The notes under the pieces are model-generated. The model was not told the origin of the DNA, made no database searches, and worked only from the letters and a program-made list of their open reading frames with translations. Source: JABMMZ01 sp040403495 (GTDB lineage: Bacteria > Bacteroidota > Bacteroidia > NS11-12g > UBA955). From it: a stretch of DNA of 64,000 bases. A program made the translations under genes and the position numbers. Shown one piece after another: positions 33,463-42,319 of this stretch. Location of the stretch: the NCBI GenBank assembly GCA_040403495.1, contig JBBAKM010000004.1, forward strand, positions 1-64,000, read 5' to 3'. The stretch's first letter is position 1, and every line of letters starts with the position of its first letter.

Positions 33463-34481
33463 TGAGAATTCTGCTAATTATAAGTATTGTTTTTCTAAGT
33501 TCATGTTTCAAAAAGGAAAAGCCCTATGAATTGCCAATTGGGGAATCCAATATTACTTCATTTTATTTAGGCGAAAATTACGAAAATCAAATCTTTTTTG
33601 ATTTGGGCACTAATACTTACCAAACAAAGGATTTGTTCGATTGGGACTTAAGGTTTGAAACAGAAAAAAATCAATTTGGCGTTTTTATTAATAATGGTAA
33701 AGACATTAGAGTTAGAAAAACCAATTTGTTCAATTTAGACGAACCCTTGACTTTAGATACCAGTTATTTAAAATCTTTGCCAGTTTTGATAGATGAGCCC
33801 GAAGGAAAAGTAGACAAGTCTGCGATTGGAGATTGGCGAACGTTTTTAGCGCCAGGGTCTTCTAAGCCAGGAATTTATATTATTGAGTTGATTGATCAAG
33901 TGGGTTGGGATAGGTTTGTAAGAATGCAAATATTGGATGTGAATGACACGCAATATGTTTGCAAATTTTCGCCAATGGTATCCAATAATAAATTGGTTAC
34001 AGAATGGACTGAATTAACATACATACCGAAACAAAAAAATCAAAATTTTACTTATTTCTCATTCAAGTCAGGAGGCTATGTTTTGAATAATGCCGAGCCA
34101 GACAAGCGTACTTGGGATTTAGAATTTACAAAATACAAGCATATCTTTTACAATTATGGACCCAATCCATTTCCGTATTTAGTTACCGGTGTTTTGAGTA
34201 ATCCTAACAATGTAACAGTTGCAATAGATTCTGTTAGTAATTTCAATGACATAAACAGTGCTTCTATCAGTAAATACCAGTTTACAAGCAATCGCAATGG
34301 CGTAGGTTTTGAATGGAAATCTTTTGATTTTAATACAAGTTTTATATTTACAGTTAAGCCCAATTTAACATACATCATTAAGGATACTGACGATAAATTA
34401 TACAAACTAAGATTTATCGATTTCTACAACGAACAACGTGTAAAGGGTTATCCTAAGTTTGAATTTATTTTAATAAAATAG
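33462..34481 (+). CDS. HmuY-like lipoprotein
   Basis: A 339-residue lipoprotein: signal peptide with lipobox IVFLSSC (Cys near 15). The body carries two features seen in HmuY relatives: TWDLEFTKYKHIF with PYLVTGVLSNPN near 207-245, and a C-terminal TYIIKDTDDKLYKLRFIDFY with KGYPKFEFILIK. It begins on the stop codon of the TonB receptor gene (TAATG), so the two are translationally coupled. It probably captures the ligand at the surface and passes it to the receptor. Calling it a haem-binding protein is inference. Confidence 0.75.
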   Translation: MRILLIISIVFLSSCFKKEKPYELPIGESNITSFYLGENYENQIFFDLGTNTYQTKDLFDWDLRFETEKNQFGVFINNGKDIRVRKTNLFNLDEPLTLDTSYLKSLPVLIDEPEGKVDKSAIGDWRTFLAPGSSKPGIYIIELIDQVGWDRFVRMQILDVNDTQYVCKFSPMVSNNKLVTEWTELTYIPKQKNQNFTYFSFKSGGYVLNNAEPDKRTWDLEFTKYKHIFYNYGPNPFPYLVTGVLSNPNNVTVAIDSVSNFNDINSASISKYQFTSNRNGVGFEWKSFDFNTSFIFTVKPNLTYIIKDTDDKLYKLRFIDFYNEQRVKGYPKFEFILIK

Positions 34482-34597
34482 GTTAATATAAAAGGCATTT
34501 GAGTTTTTTATCCTTCATTTAGTCGATTATAAAGGACATTTGAAGAGAAAAAAATCTGTTAAAGTTGCTAAATTTAAGCATCTTTGCAAGTCAAATC

Positions 34598-35617
34598 ATG
34601 TCAGCAGGCACAGCACAGTCCATTTTAAGTTATTTAGGGAGTTTTACAAATCCTAAAATCATCATTACTACGCATCATAAACCGGATGCAGATGCAATGG
34701 GGTCTTCGCTAGGGTTGTATCATTTTTTGAAATATTTAGGTTTTCATCCAACTTTAATTTCTCCAACAGATTTTGCCCACAATTTACATTGGATGCCTCA
34801 ATCTGAATTGGTAATAAACTACGAAGAACAGACAGAAAAATGCAAACAACTGGTTTCTGAAGCCGATTTGGTATTTTGTTTAGATTTTAATGATTTAAGT
34901 AGAATTAATGATTTGGGAATAGATGTAAAAGCTTCACGAGCTAAAACCGTTTTAATCGACCATCATCAATATCCTTCCAATTTTGAAAATTTTACCTATT
35001 GGGATGATACAGCAAGTAGTACATGTGAATTGGTTTACAGGTTGATACAAGATTTAAATCAAACCCATTTGGTGGATGCATCAATAGCTACTTGTTTATA
35101 CACGGGTATTATGGCTGATACAGGTTCATTTAAGTACAGCAATTGCTCGGGTTCTACTCACCGTACTATTGCTGATTTAATTGACAAAGGGGCGAATCAT
35201 GTGGAAATAAATGACCGTTTTTATGATAATTTTTCTGAACAAAGGGTCCGTTTTATAGGCTATGCAATTAGTGAAAAAATGGAGGTTTTGAGAGAGTTTA
35301 ACACGGTTTTAATTGTAATAAATAAAGAAGAGTTAGAACGTTTTCAGCTTACAACCGGCGATACAGAAGGTTTGGTTAATTATGGTTTAAGTATCAAAGG
35401 GATTAAGTTTGCGGTTTTAATTATAGACAGAACAAAAATGGTTAAAATGAGCTTCAGAAGTAAAGGTAATTTTGGGGTCAATTTGTTTGCCAAAACATAT
35501 TTTAATGGAGGCGGTCACTTTTACGCAGCAGGAGGAAGTAGCACTGATACATTGGAACAAACTGTTGTTAAATTTAAACAAGAATTAGTAAAATATAAAG
35601 ATGAACTCAATGCCTAG
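34598..35617 (+). CDS. DHH/DHHA1 phosphoesterase (NrnA-like oligoribonuclease/pAp phosphatase)
   Basis: A 339-residue cytoplasmic phosphoesterase. DHH-domain motifs are TTHHKPDADAMGSSLGL near residues 27-43, the Asp of FCLDFND near 95 and DHHQYPSNF near 119; the DHHA1 domain ends with NGGGHFYAAGGSS near 303-315. NrnA proteins degrade short oligoribonucleotides and dephosphorylate 3'-phosphoadenosine 5'-phosphate. The ATG is chosen 11 codons after a TTG that lies within the promoter region. Its 3' end overlaps the FKBP gene by 17 nt. Confidence 0.92.
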   Translation: MSAGTAQSILSYLGSFTNPKIIITTHHKPDADAMGSSLGLYHFLKYLGFHPTLISPTDFAHNLHWMPQSELVINYEEQTEKCKQLVSEADLVFCLDFNDLSRINDLGIDVKASRAKTVLIDHHQYPSNFENFTYWDDTASSTCELVYRLIQDLNQTHLVDASIATCLYTGIMADTGSFKYSNCSGSTHRTIADLIDKGANHVEINDRFYDNFSEQRVRFIGYAISEKMEVLREFNTVLIVINKEELERFQLTTGDTEGLVNYGLSIKGIKFAVLIIDRTKMVKMSFRSKGNFGVNLFAKTYFNGGGHFYAAGGSSTDTLEQTVVKFKQELVKYKDELNA

Positions 35618-36473
35618 AATAATTTATTTTTCAATTTTATTTTCAATCTTTTTGGTAGGTTGTGACCGATATTCAAAAACAGAAAGTGGCTTGAATTACA
35701 AAATTCTATCAAGAGGCCCTAACAGTCAATTGCCTTCAGTAGGGGATTATGTGCAGTGTCATATTTCAATTGCCAATCAGGACGATTCAGTCTTTTACTC
35801 AACATTTGGAAAAACACCTGAAAGAATATTGATTTCTGAATTTACACACAAAGGCGGAGACATAATGGAAGCATTACAAATTTTGTCTGAAGGTGACAGT
35901 GCTAAAATTTTAATTAGTGCAGATTCTTTCTATTTTAAAACCAGAAGAGAAACCGCTTTGCCATCCTATATTAAAGAGGGAAGTATGCTTACATTCTTAA
36001 TTAAAATGGACAGAAAATTAAACCAATACCAAGTAGATAGTTTAATTAATTCAGAGAAAATAGAACGTTGGAATAAAGAAATTAAAGACATTACAAAGTA
36101 TTGCAACAAAAATAGTTTGGAAGTTAAGATTGACACATCTACAGGTTTGAGATATCAGTTTCATCAAAAAGCAGTCGATACAGCACAAAGAATTGTAGAG
36201 GGTAAAATAGTTACTTTCCATTTTATTGGGAAATTGATGGATGGTACTGAATTTTTCAATTCTTACACAAGTGGTCAAAAACAAACGATTAGAGTTGTTA
36301 AAGGGAATTTAAATCCAATAGGATTATATGAGATTTTAGTCAAAATGAGAGAGGGCGAGAAAGCAACTTTCATTATGCCTTATGATTTAGCTTATGGTGC
36401 AAGAGGTGTTGAGGGTATTATTCCTCCATTTTCAACCTTAGTTTACGAGATTAATATTTTAAAAGTACAATAA
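35601..36473 (+). CDS. FKBP-type peptidylprolyl isomerase lipoprotein with two FKBP-like domains
   Basis: A 290-residue envelope foldase. Lipobox FLVGC follows a short signal peptide (Cys near 21). A first, degenerate FKBP-like domain covers about residues 35-140 (VGDYVQCHISI, EALQILSEGDSAKILIS), and a canonical one covers about 185-290 (GKIVTFHFIGKLMDGTEFFN, VKMREGEKATFIMPYDLAYG, IPPFSTLVYEINIL). This layout resembles GldI-type lipoproteins of gliding Bacteroidota. The start overlaps the DHH gene and the stop is 1 nt before rfbB, so it is linked to the polysaccharide operon. Confidence 0.9.
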   Translation: MNSMPRIIYFSILFSIFLVGCDRYSKTESGLNYKILSRGPNSQLPSVGDYVQCHISIANQDDSVFYSTFGKTPERILISEFTHKGGDIMEALQILSEGDSAKILISADSFYFKTRRETALPSYIKEGSMLTFLIKMDRKLNQYQVDSLINSEKIERWNKEIKDITKYCNKNSLEVKIDTSTGLRYQFHQKAVDTAQRIVEGKIVTFHFIGKLMDGTEFFNSYTSGQKQTIRVVKGNLNPIGLYEILVKMREGEKATFIMPYDLAYGARGVEGIIPPFSTLVYEINILKVQ

Positions 36474-36474
36474 A

Positions 36475-37533
36475 ATGAATAAAAAGACATTATTAATTAC
36501 AGGAGGTGCAGGCTTTATTGGTTCTCACGTCGTACGTCGATTTGTAAACGAATATCCCGATTATCTAATTGTTAATTTAGATAAATTGACCTATGCAGGT
36601 AATTTAGAAAATTTAAAAGATGTAGAAAATAGCCCAAACTACTTGTTTGTTAAAGGAGATATTACTGATGCTGCTTTTTTGGAAACTTTGTTCAATCAGT
36701 ATCAATTTGATGGTGTTATTCATTTGGCTGCGGAGTCTCATGTGGATCGTTCTATAAGCAATCCAATGGAATTTGTAATGACCAATGTGGTTGGCACTGT
36801 CAATTTATTGAACATGAGCAAAATGATTTGGAATGGACAGTATGAAAATAAACTTTTTTACCATGTAAGTACCGATGAAGTATATGGTGAACTAGGCGAT
36901 GATGGAAAGTTTTTGGAAACGACTCCTTATGATCCCAATTCTCCCTATTCTGCATCCAAAGCTTCGAGCGACCATTTTGTAAGAGCTTATCACCATACTT
37001 ATGGACTCCCGGTAAAGATTTCCAACTGTAGTAACAATTACGGTTCACACCATTTCCCTGAAAAATTAATCCCTTTAATGATACACAATATCTTGAACAT
37101 GAAACCATTGCCAGTTTATGGTAAAGGTGAAAATGTAAGAGATTGGTTGTTTGTAGTTGACCATGCCAGAGCTATTGATGTGATTTTTCATCAAGGTAAA
37201 ATTGGAGATACTTACAATATTGGGGGCAACAATGAATGGAAAAATATTGATTTAGTAAAACTATTATGTCAATTAATGGATTCTAAATTAGGAAGAGAAG
37301 CAGGAACATCTGAAAACCTAATTCATTATGTAACCGACCGTGCAGGACATGATTTTAGATATGCCATAGACGCTGGAAAATTAATGAATGAACTTGGTTG
37401 GCAACCCTCTGTAACCTTTGAACAAGGGTTAGAAAAAACAGTAGAATGGTATTTGTCAAACCAAGAATGGTTGACCCATGTTACGAGTGGTGCTTATAAA
37501 AACTATTACCAACAAATGTATTCAAATAGATAA
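36475..37533 (+). CDS. rfbB: dTDP-glucose 4,6-dehydratase
   Basis: Converts dTDP-glucose to dTDP-4-keto-6-deoxyglucose for cell-surface sugars. The 352-residue SDR enzyme has the NAD motif GGAGFIGSH at residues 9-17, HLAAESHVDRS near 82, VSTDEVYGELG near 123 and the catalytic YSASKASSD (YxxxK) near 160; WLFVVDHARAI near 223 is typical of RfbB. It is directly followed by rfbA. The rfbC and rfbD genes needed for rhamnose are not adjacent, so the end sugar cannot be named. Confidence 0.96.
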   Translation: MNKKTLLITGGAGFIGSHVVRRFVNEYPDYLIVNLDKLTYAGNLENLKDVENSPNYLFVKGDITDAAFLETLFNQYQFDGVIHLAAESHVDRSISNPMEFVMTNVVGTVNLLNMSKMIWNGQYENKLFYHVSTDEVYGELGDDGKFLETTPYDPNSPYSASKASSDHFVRAYHHTYGLPVKISNCSNNYGSHHFPEKLIPLMIHNILNMKPLPVYGKGENVRDWLFVVDHARAIDVIFHQGKIGDTYNIGGNNEWKNIDLVKLLCQLMDSKLGREAGTSENLIHYVTDRAGHDFRYAIDAGKLMNELGWQPSVTFEQGLEKTVEWYLSNQEWLTHVTSGAYKNYYQQMYSNR

Positions 37534-37536
37534 GAT

Positions 37537-38400
37537 ATGAAAGGAATAATATTAGCAGGAGGAAGTGGAACAAGATTGCATCCACTTACATTGGCAATGA
37601 GTAAACAAATGATGCCTGTTTATGATAAGCCAATGATTTATTATCCACTGTCCACTTTAATGATGGCAGGAATTAGAGAAATATTAATCATTTCGACGCC
37701 TCACGATTTGCCTAATTTTCAAAAACTATTGGGAGACGGAAGTCAGTTGGGTTGTCGTTTTGAATACGCAGAACAAGCTGTGCCTAATGGGTTAGCGCAA
37801 GCATTTGTAATTGGTGAATCATTTATTGGTAACGATAAAGTCGCTTTAATTTTGGGAGATAATATCTTTTTTGGCGCATCTTTACAAAACGTGTTACAAG
37901 AAAACAATGACCCTGAGGGAGGTGTAATTTTTGCATACCATGTGAGTGACCCTGAACGCTATGGAGTTGTGGAGTTTGATGAACATCTTAATGCAGTAAG
38001 TATTGAGGAAAAGCCATTGGTCCCTAAGTCTAATTTCGCTGTTCCGGGCTTGTATTTTTACGATAATCAAGTGGTGGAAATAGCTAAAAATTTAAAGCCA
38101 TCACCACGTGGGGAATATGAAATCACCGATGTTAACAAAGAATATTTAAACAGAGGTCAGTTAAAAGTTGGTTTGCTCAAAAGAGGAACCGCTTGGTTGG
38201 ATACAGGAACTTTCAATAGTTTAATGCAAGCAGGTCAGTTTGTTCAAGTCATTGAAGAACGCCAAGGATTGAAAATTGGTAGTATCGAAGAAGTGGCTTG
38301 GAGAATGAAATACATCGATGACAGTCAGCTCGAAAAAATTGCTTCACCATTAGTAAAAAGTGGTTATGGTAGTTATTTAATAAACCTTATAAAAAAATGA
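37537..38400 (+). CDS. rfbA: Glucose-1-phosphate thymidylyltransferase
   Basis: Makes dTDP-glucose from dTTP and glucose-1-phosphate. The 287-residue nucleotidyltransferase starts MKGIILAGGSGTRLHPLT with the nucleotide-binding loop, has KPMIYYPLSTLMMAGI near 25-41, LGDNIFFG near 107, EEKP near 160 and WLDTGTF near 222. Its last 4 nt overlap the export-protein gene. It provides the substrate for the neighbouring rfbB. Confidence 0.97.
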   Translation: MKGIILAGGSGTRLHPLTLAMSKQMMPVYDKPMIYYPLSTLMMAGIREILIISTPHDLPNFQKLLGDGSQLGCRFEYAEQAVPNGLAQAFVIGESFIGNDKVALILGDNIFFGASLQNVLQENNDPEGGVIFAYHVSDPERYGVVEFDEHLNAVSIEEKPLVPKSNFAVPGLYFYDNQVVEIAKNLKPSPRGEYEITDVNKEYLNRGQLKVGLLKRGTAWLDTGTFNSLMQAGQFVQVIEERQGLKIGSIEEVAWRMKYIDDSQLEKIASPLVKSGYGSYLINLIKK

Positions 38401-39185
38401 AAAAAGTAGGTCAAATTTTGTTTTTGGTAGTTGGATTGTTGTTTTTGAACTCATGCAAAATGTATAAGTCCAATATCATATTAAAAACAGAAAAAGAAAC
38501 TTTGAATTGGAAGCAAACTTATCAGAAAGTGATAGTTGAATATCCTATTTCAATTGGGGATAAAATTCAGTTTTCTGTATTTACCAATTCAGGAGAAAAC
38601 ATCATTGAACCATCAGGAAAGTTAGTAAAAGTAGAAACGAGTTCTACTTCTACCTCTTCTTCTACAGAATCTACAGGGGGGATTAGTTACGAAGTTTTAG
38701 AAAATGGAACCTGTCATTTCCCACTCATTGGTAGAATCAATGTCGTAGGGTTAAAAATTTCACAAATTGACAGTATGTTGGCTCAAAAATACGAAACCTA
38801 TTACAATGATGTTTATATTATATCGAAAGTCATCAATAGAAAAGTGGTAGTAATAAATGGCATTGCAGGTCAATTAATTCCCTTTAGACCAAACATGAAT
38901 TTGTTCGAAGTAATTGCTTTAGGAGGAGGGTTAAGTAATACTGCTAAAGCTTATAATATTAGAATAGTAAGAGGGGATTTAAATAAGCCTGAGATAACTG
39001 TAGTGAATTTAGCAACAGTTAAATCAATGAAAGAAACCATTGTAAACATAATGCCATATGATATAATATACATAGAGCCTGTAAGAAAGCCTGTTACAGA
39101 AAGTATAAGTGACAATATTGTGTTTTTAAATATCACTCAATTGTTATTTACTTTTTATATAATCTTTAATAATACCAACAGATAA
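38397..39185 (+). CDS. Wza-like polysaccharide export lipoprotein
   Basis: A 262-residue outer-membrane export protein. Lipobox LFLNSC follows the signal peptide (Cys near 20). The Poly_export domain (GDKIQFSVFTNSGENI then ENGTCHFPLIGRINVVGL near 101-118) is followed by an SLBB-like segment (RKVVVINGIAGQLIPFRPNM near 150). A serine/threonine-rich insertion (STSTSSSTEST) lies near 83-93. A C-terminal hydrophobic helix (about 241-256, FLNITQLLFTFYIIF) matches Wza-type proteins. It would form the outer-membrane channel for the polymer, with the Wzc-like kinase encoded 3 nt downstream. Confidence 0.92.
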   Translation: MKKVGQILFLVVGLLFLNSCKMYKSNIILKTEKETLNWKQTYQKVIVEYPISIGDKIQFSVFTNSGENIIEPSGKLVKVETSSTSTSSSTESTGGISYEVLENGTCHFPLIGRINVVGLKISQIDSMLAQKYETYYNDVYIISKVINRKVVVINGIAGQLIPFRPNMNLFEVIALGGGLSNTAKAYNIRIVRGDLNKPEITVVNLATVKSMKETIVNIMPYDIIYIEPVRKPVTESISDNIVFLNITQLLFTFYIIFNNTNR

Positions 39186-39188
39186 AGG

Positions 39189-41573
39189 ATGAAATCATTT
39201 GATCTTAATCAGCCAGTTCTTAATCAAGGTAGTAGCGACTCTGGTTTTAATATTGAAAAATTATTTTTGCTACTCAAAAGGGTTTGGTATTGGATTCCTA
39301 TCAGTGTTATTTTGTTTTTAGGGGTTGCTTATTATTATCTTAAATATACTAAACCTGTTTATCAAGCACAATCTCTTATTAAATTAGAACTACCTAAGGA
39401 ACCTTCAGAATTAGGGTTGACTAATTTTAATTCGAAACAAAATGAAGATTTACTTGGTGAGGTTGAACTCATTAGATCGCCTTTAGTAGCCAATGATGTG
39501 CTGTCATTGCTCGACTTAAATGTTTCCTACTTTGCTATAGGGGAATTAATTACGACTGAGATTTATAAGTCTTCCCCTTTTGAAATTGTTGTATTTTCCG
39601 ATCCCAATACTGTTCTTTACGACCAGCTCTTTTACATTACATTTACTAGTCCCTATGAGTTTAAATTGGCTAATGAAGAAAAAGCTATAGCAGAATCCAA
39701 AACCTATAGAATTGGAGAAACAATTCAATTTCAGGGATTTAAGTTTGCGATTAAAACAGTTGAGAACAAGGGTATGATGCTTGATCAAATGACCTACTGC
39801 TTTAAAATCAACAGCAAAGGTTCATTAAGCAATTTTTTATTAAGCAATGTAGGTGTTGAAATAGCAAACAGTGATGCCCGAACTATTGTTATTTCTTTTA
39901 AAGACAATAACAGAAAGAAAGCGATAGATATAGTGGATGCTTATAACCAAGCTTACTTAAAACAATCTACTCAGAAAGAACAAAAATCGCAAGAACAAAC
40001 TTTAGCTTATATTGATAATCAAATTAGTGAAACATCTAACAAGTTGGAAGAGTACGAAAAAGGGATAGAAAATTTCATGAAATTACATGGAACCACTTCC
40101 CCACTTTCTGAATATGCCGAAATAAGTACAGGTGTAAATGAATTGCAAAAGATAAAAGAGGAAGTTGATAAAACAAGCTCAAGCATTGACAAAATACAAG
40201 CATTTATCCAAAGAGATGAAAGTAAAGACAATGTTATTCCTTTAATTATAGGGTTAGAAAACAACCAAATAGCTCAAAGTTTGGATGAGTTAAATGGTCT
40301 TTACAAACAAAGAGAATTGCTGAAATTTTCTAACAAAGAGGTTTCCATGGCTTACAGAAGAATTGAACTTGAAATTTCGCTTTTAAAATCAAGATTACTC
40401 TCTTATGTTCAAGAAACCAAGAAGTTTATAAACGAACAAAAAGCAGAAATCAACAGTAAAATAGGAGAGTTTAAAAATCAATACTCCAGCTTGCCAAATA
40501 AAGAAACTGAACTCAATAGATTGAAAAGGTTTAATGCATTGTACGAAAAGTTTTATTTAAGTCTGATAGAGAAACAAATAGAATATCAAATTTCAAAAGC
40601 AGGGACAGTGCCTGAATTTACTATTTTGTCTAATGCTTATGCCGATGAAAATCCGATTTCTCCTAATAAACAAAAAATTTATCTAGGCTTTATTATCATT
40701 TCTTTTTTGCCCACAGTTTTATATATACTTTATCAATATCTCTTTAATAATGTTATCTTTTCTCGTAAAAACTTAGAGAAAAAATTATTGGCTCCAATTT
40801 TGGGAATAGTGCCTTCTTATAATGATAAAATGCCAGCCTCTACTATCGTGGTTGATAAAAATCCAAAATCTGCCATCAGTGAATCCTTACGTTCTATAAG
40901 GACAAATTCTGAGTTTATGTTAACCAAAAAACAACATCAGATTTATGGGGTAACATCCACCGTGAGTGGAGAGGGTAAAACATTTTTTGCTATCAACTAC
41001 GCAGCCATTCTTGCGATGTCTGGAAAAAAAGTAATTGTATTGGACTTGGATATGAGAAAACCCAAAATCCATATAGGTTTTAATGTGCCAAATAATCTTG
41101 GAATTAGCTCTGTATTATCAGGTTCTGTAGATTATAAAGAAACTATCAAACAGTCCACAGTTAAAAATTTGGATTTTATTACTGCAGGTCCTATTCCTCC
41201 TAATCCTAATGAACTATTACTTAAAAAGGAATTTGATATTTTAGTAGATAGCTTGTTCGAAGATTATGATGTAATTATGGCAGACAATCCTCCGATAGGT
41301 TTGGTGTCTGATGCGAATGTGGTATTCAGACGTTGCGATTTGTCCATTTATGTAGTTAGAGCAGGTTATACCAAAGAATCGGTTGTCGATGGCATTAATC
41401 AACTTTACCAAAAAAGAATATATGACAACTTCTCAGTAGTTATGAATGATGTCAATAACTCTAATACTTATGGTCAATATGGCTATGGAAATAGCTATGG
41501 CTACGGGTATTATCAAGACGATAAAGTTTCTAGTAAAACTGTGTTTTGGAAAAAATGGTTTAAGAAAAACTAA
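39189..41573 (+). CDS. Wzc-like polysaccharide chain-length regulator/tyrosine autokinase
   Basis: A 794-residue inner-membrane co-polymerase. Helix 1 is at about residues 30-52 (IPISVILFLGVAYYYL), a large periplasmic region with coiled coils (about 260-420) follows, and helix 2 is at about 498-520. The cytoplasmic BY-kinase domain has Walker A TVSGEGKTFFA near 594, Walker A' LDLDMRKPKIH near 618 and Walker B VIMADNPPIG near 698. The C-terminus holds a tyrosine cluster (YGQYGYGNSYGYGYY near 764-778), the autophosphorylation tail. It is dephosphorylated in related systems by the phosphatase encoded next, overlapping by 1 nt. Confidence 0.95.
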   Translation: MKSFDLNQPVLNQGSSDSGFNIEKLFLLLKRVWYWIPISVILFLGVAYYYLKYTKPVYQAQSLIKLELPKEPSELGLTNFNSKQNEDLLGEVELIRSPLVANDVLSLLDLNVSYFAIGELITTEIYKSSPFEIVVFSDPNTVLYDQLFYITFTSPYEFKLANEEKAIAESKTYRIGETIQFQGFKFAIKTVENKGMMLDQMTYCFKINSKGSLSNFLLSNVGVEIANSDARTIVISFKDNNRKKAIDIVDAYNQAYLKQSTQKEQKSQEQTLAYIDNQISETSNKLEEYEKGIENFMKLHGTTSPLSEYAEISTGVNELQKIKEEVDKTSSSIDKIQAFIQRDESKDNVIPLIIGLENNQIAQSLDELNGLYKQRELLKFSNKEVSMAYRRIELEISLLKSRLLSYVQETKKFINEQKAEINSKIGEFKNQYSSLPNKETELNRLKRFNALYEKFYLSLIEKQIEYQISKAGTVPEFTILSNAYADENPISPNKQKIYLGFIIISFLPTVLYILYQYLFNNVIFSRKNLEKKLLAPILGIVPSYNDKMPASTIVVDKNPKSAISESLRSIRTNSEFMLTKKQHQIYGVTSTVSGEGKTFFAINYAAILAMSGKKVIVLDLDMRKPKIHIGFNVPNNLGISSVLSGSVDYKETIKQSTVKNLDFITAGPIPPNPNELLLKKEFDILVDSLFEDYDVIMADNPPIGLVSDANVVFRRCDLSIYVVRAGYTKESVVDGINQLYQKRIYDNFSVVMNDVNNSNTYGQYGYGNSYGYGYYQDDKVSSKTVFWKKWFKKN

Positions 41574-42319
41574 TGTTTTTGCTGAATAATTTATTTAAGA
41601 AAAAAGCATCACCTAATACGCCTGTTTTATGTGATATGCACAATCACATATTGTTTGGTATAGATGATGGCTCTAAGACATTAGATTATTCAATAGAAAT
41701 GATTCACCAAATGATGAATTTAGGGTTTAAAAAATTGATTTTTACACCGCATGTCATCAGTGATTATTATCCCAATAACAAGGAAACTATTTCTACCCCC
41801 TTTTTGGCTCTTCAACAATATGTTCAAGAGAATCATTTAGACATCAAAATTGAATATGCTGCTGAACACTTAATTGATGATGTTTTTATTCAAGATTTAA
41901 AAAGTAATCCTGAAAATATATTAAGCTTCGGGAATAAGAACGTTTTAATCGAAACGCCATTTATCAACCAACCAATACAACTCGAACAAGTCATTTTTGA
42001 TTTAATTAACAAAGGATTTACTCCCATATTAGCTCATCCCGAACGTTATGTTTATTTGCAAAGTGATTATGAATTGGTAAATAAAATATTTCAAACCGGC
42101 GTTAAATTTCAAATCAACTTATTGTCCCTTATCTCACATTATTCGCCTCAATCAACGAAGTTGGCAAAGTATCTTATCGAAAACAAACTCTATCACTATG
42201 TGAGTTCCGATGCGCATAAATTGTCACACATTGAACAGTTAGAAGAAGTGTATTCAAGTAAGTTGTTTGGTAAAATAGAAGTTGAGCGATTGTTGAACAA
42301 TCAATTAGTTGGCGAATAA
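41573..42319 (+). CDS. CpsB/YwqE-like PHP-domain tyrosine-protein phosphatase
   Basis: A 248-residue metal-dependent phosphatase of the PHP family. Metal-binding motifs are CDMHNHILFGIDDGSKT near residues 16-32, FTPHVISDYY near 57, AHPERYVY near 156 and SSDAHKL near 204. It removes phosphates from the C-terminal tyrosines of BY-kinases and so tunes polymer length and export. The start overlaps the kinase stop. The 3' end overlaps the convergent TolC-like gene by 15 bp. Confidence 0.93.
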   Translation: MFLLNNLFKKKASPNTPVLCDMHNHILFGIDDGSKTLDYSIEMIHQMMNLGFKKLIFTPHVISDYYPNNKETISTPFLALQQYVQENHLDIKIEYAAEHLIDDVFIQDLKSNPENILSFGNKNVLIETPFINQPIQLEQVIFDLINKGFTPILAHPERYVYLQSDYELVNKIFQTGVKFQINLLSLISHYSPQSTKLAKYLIENKLYHYVSSDAHKLSHIEQLEEVYSSKLFGKIEVERLLNNQLVGE

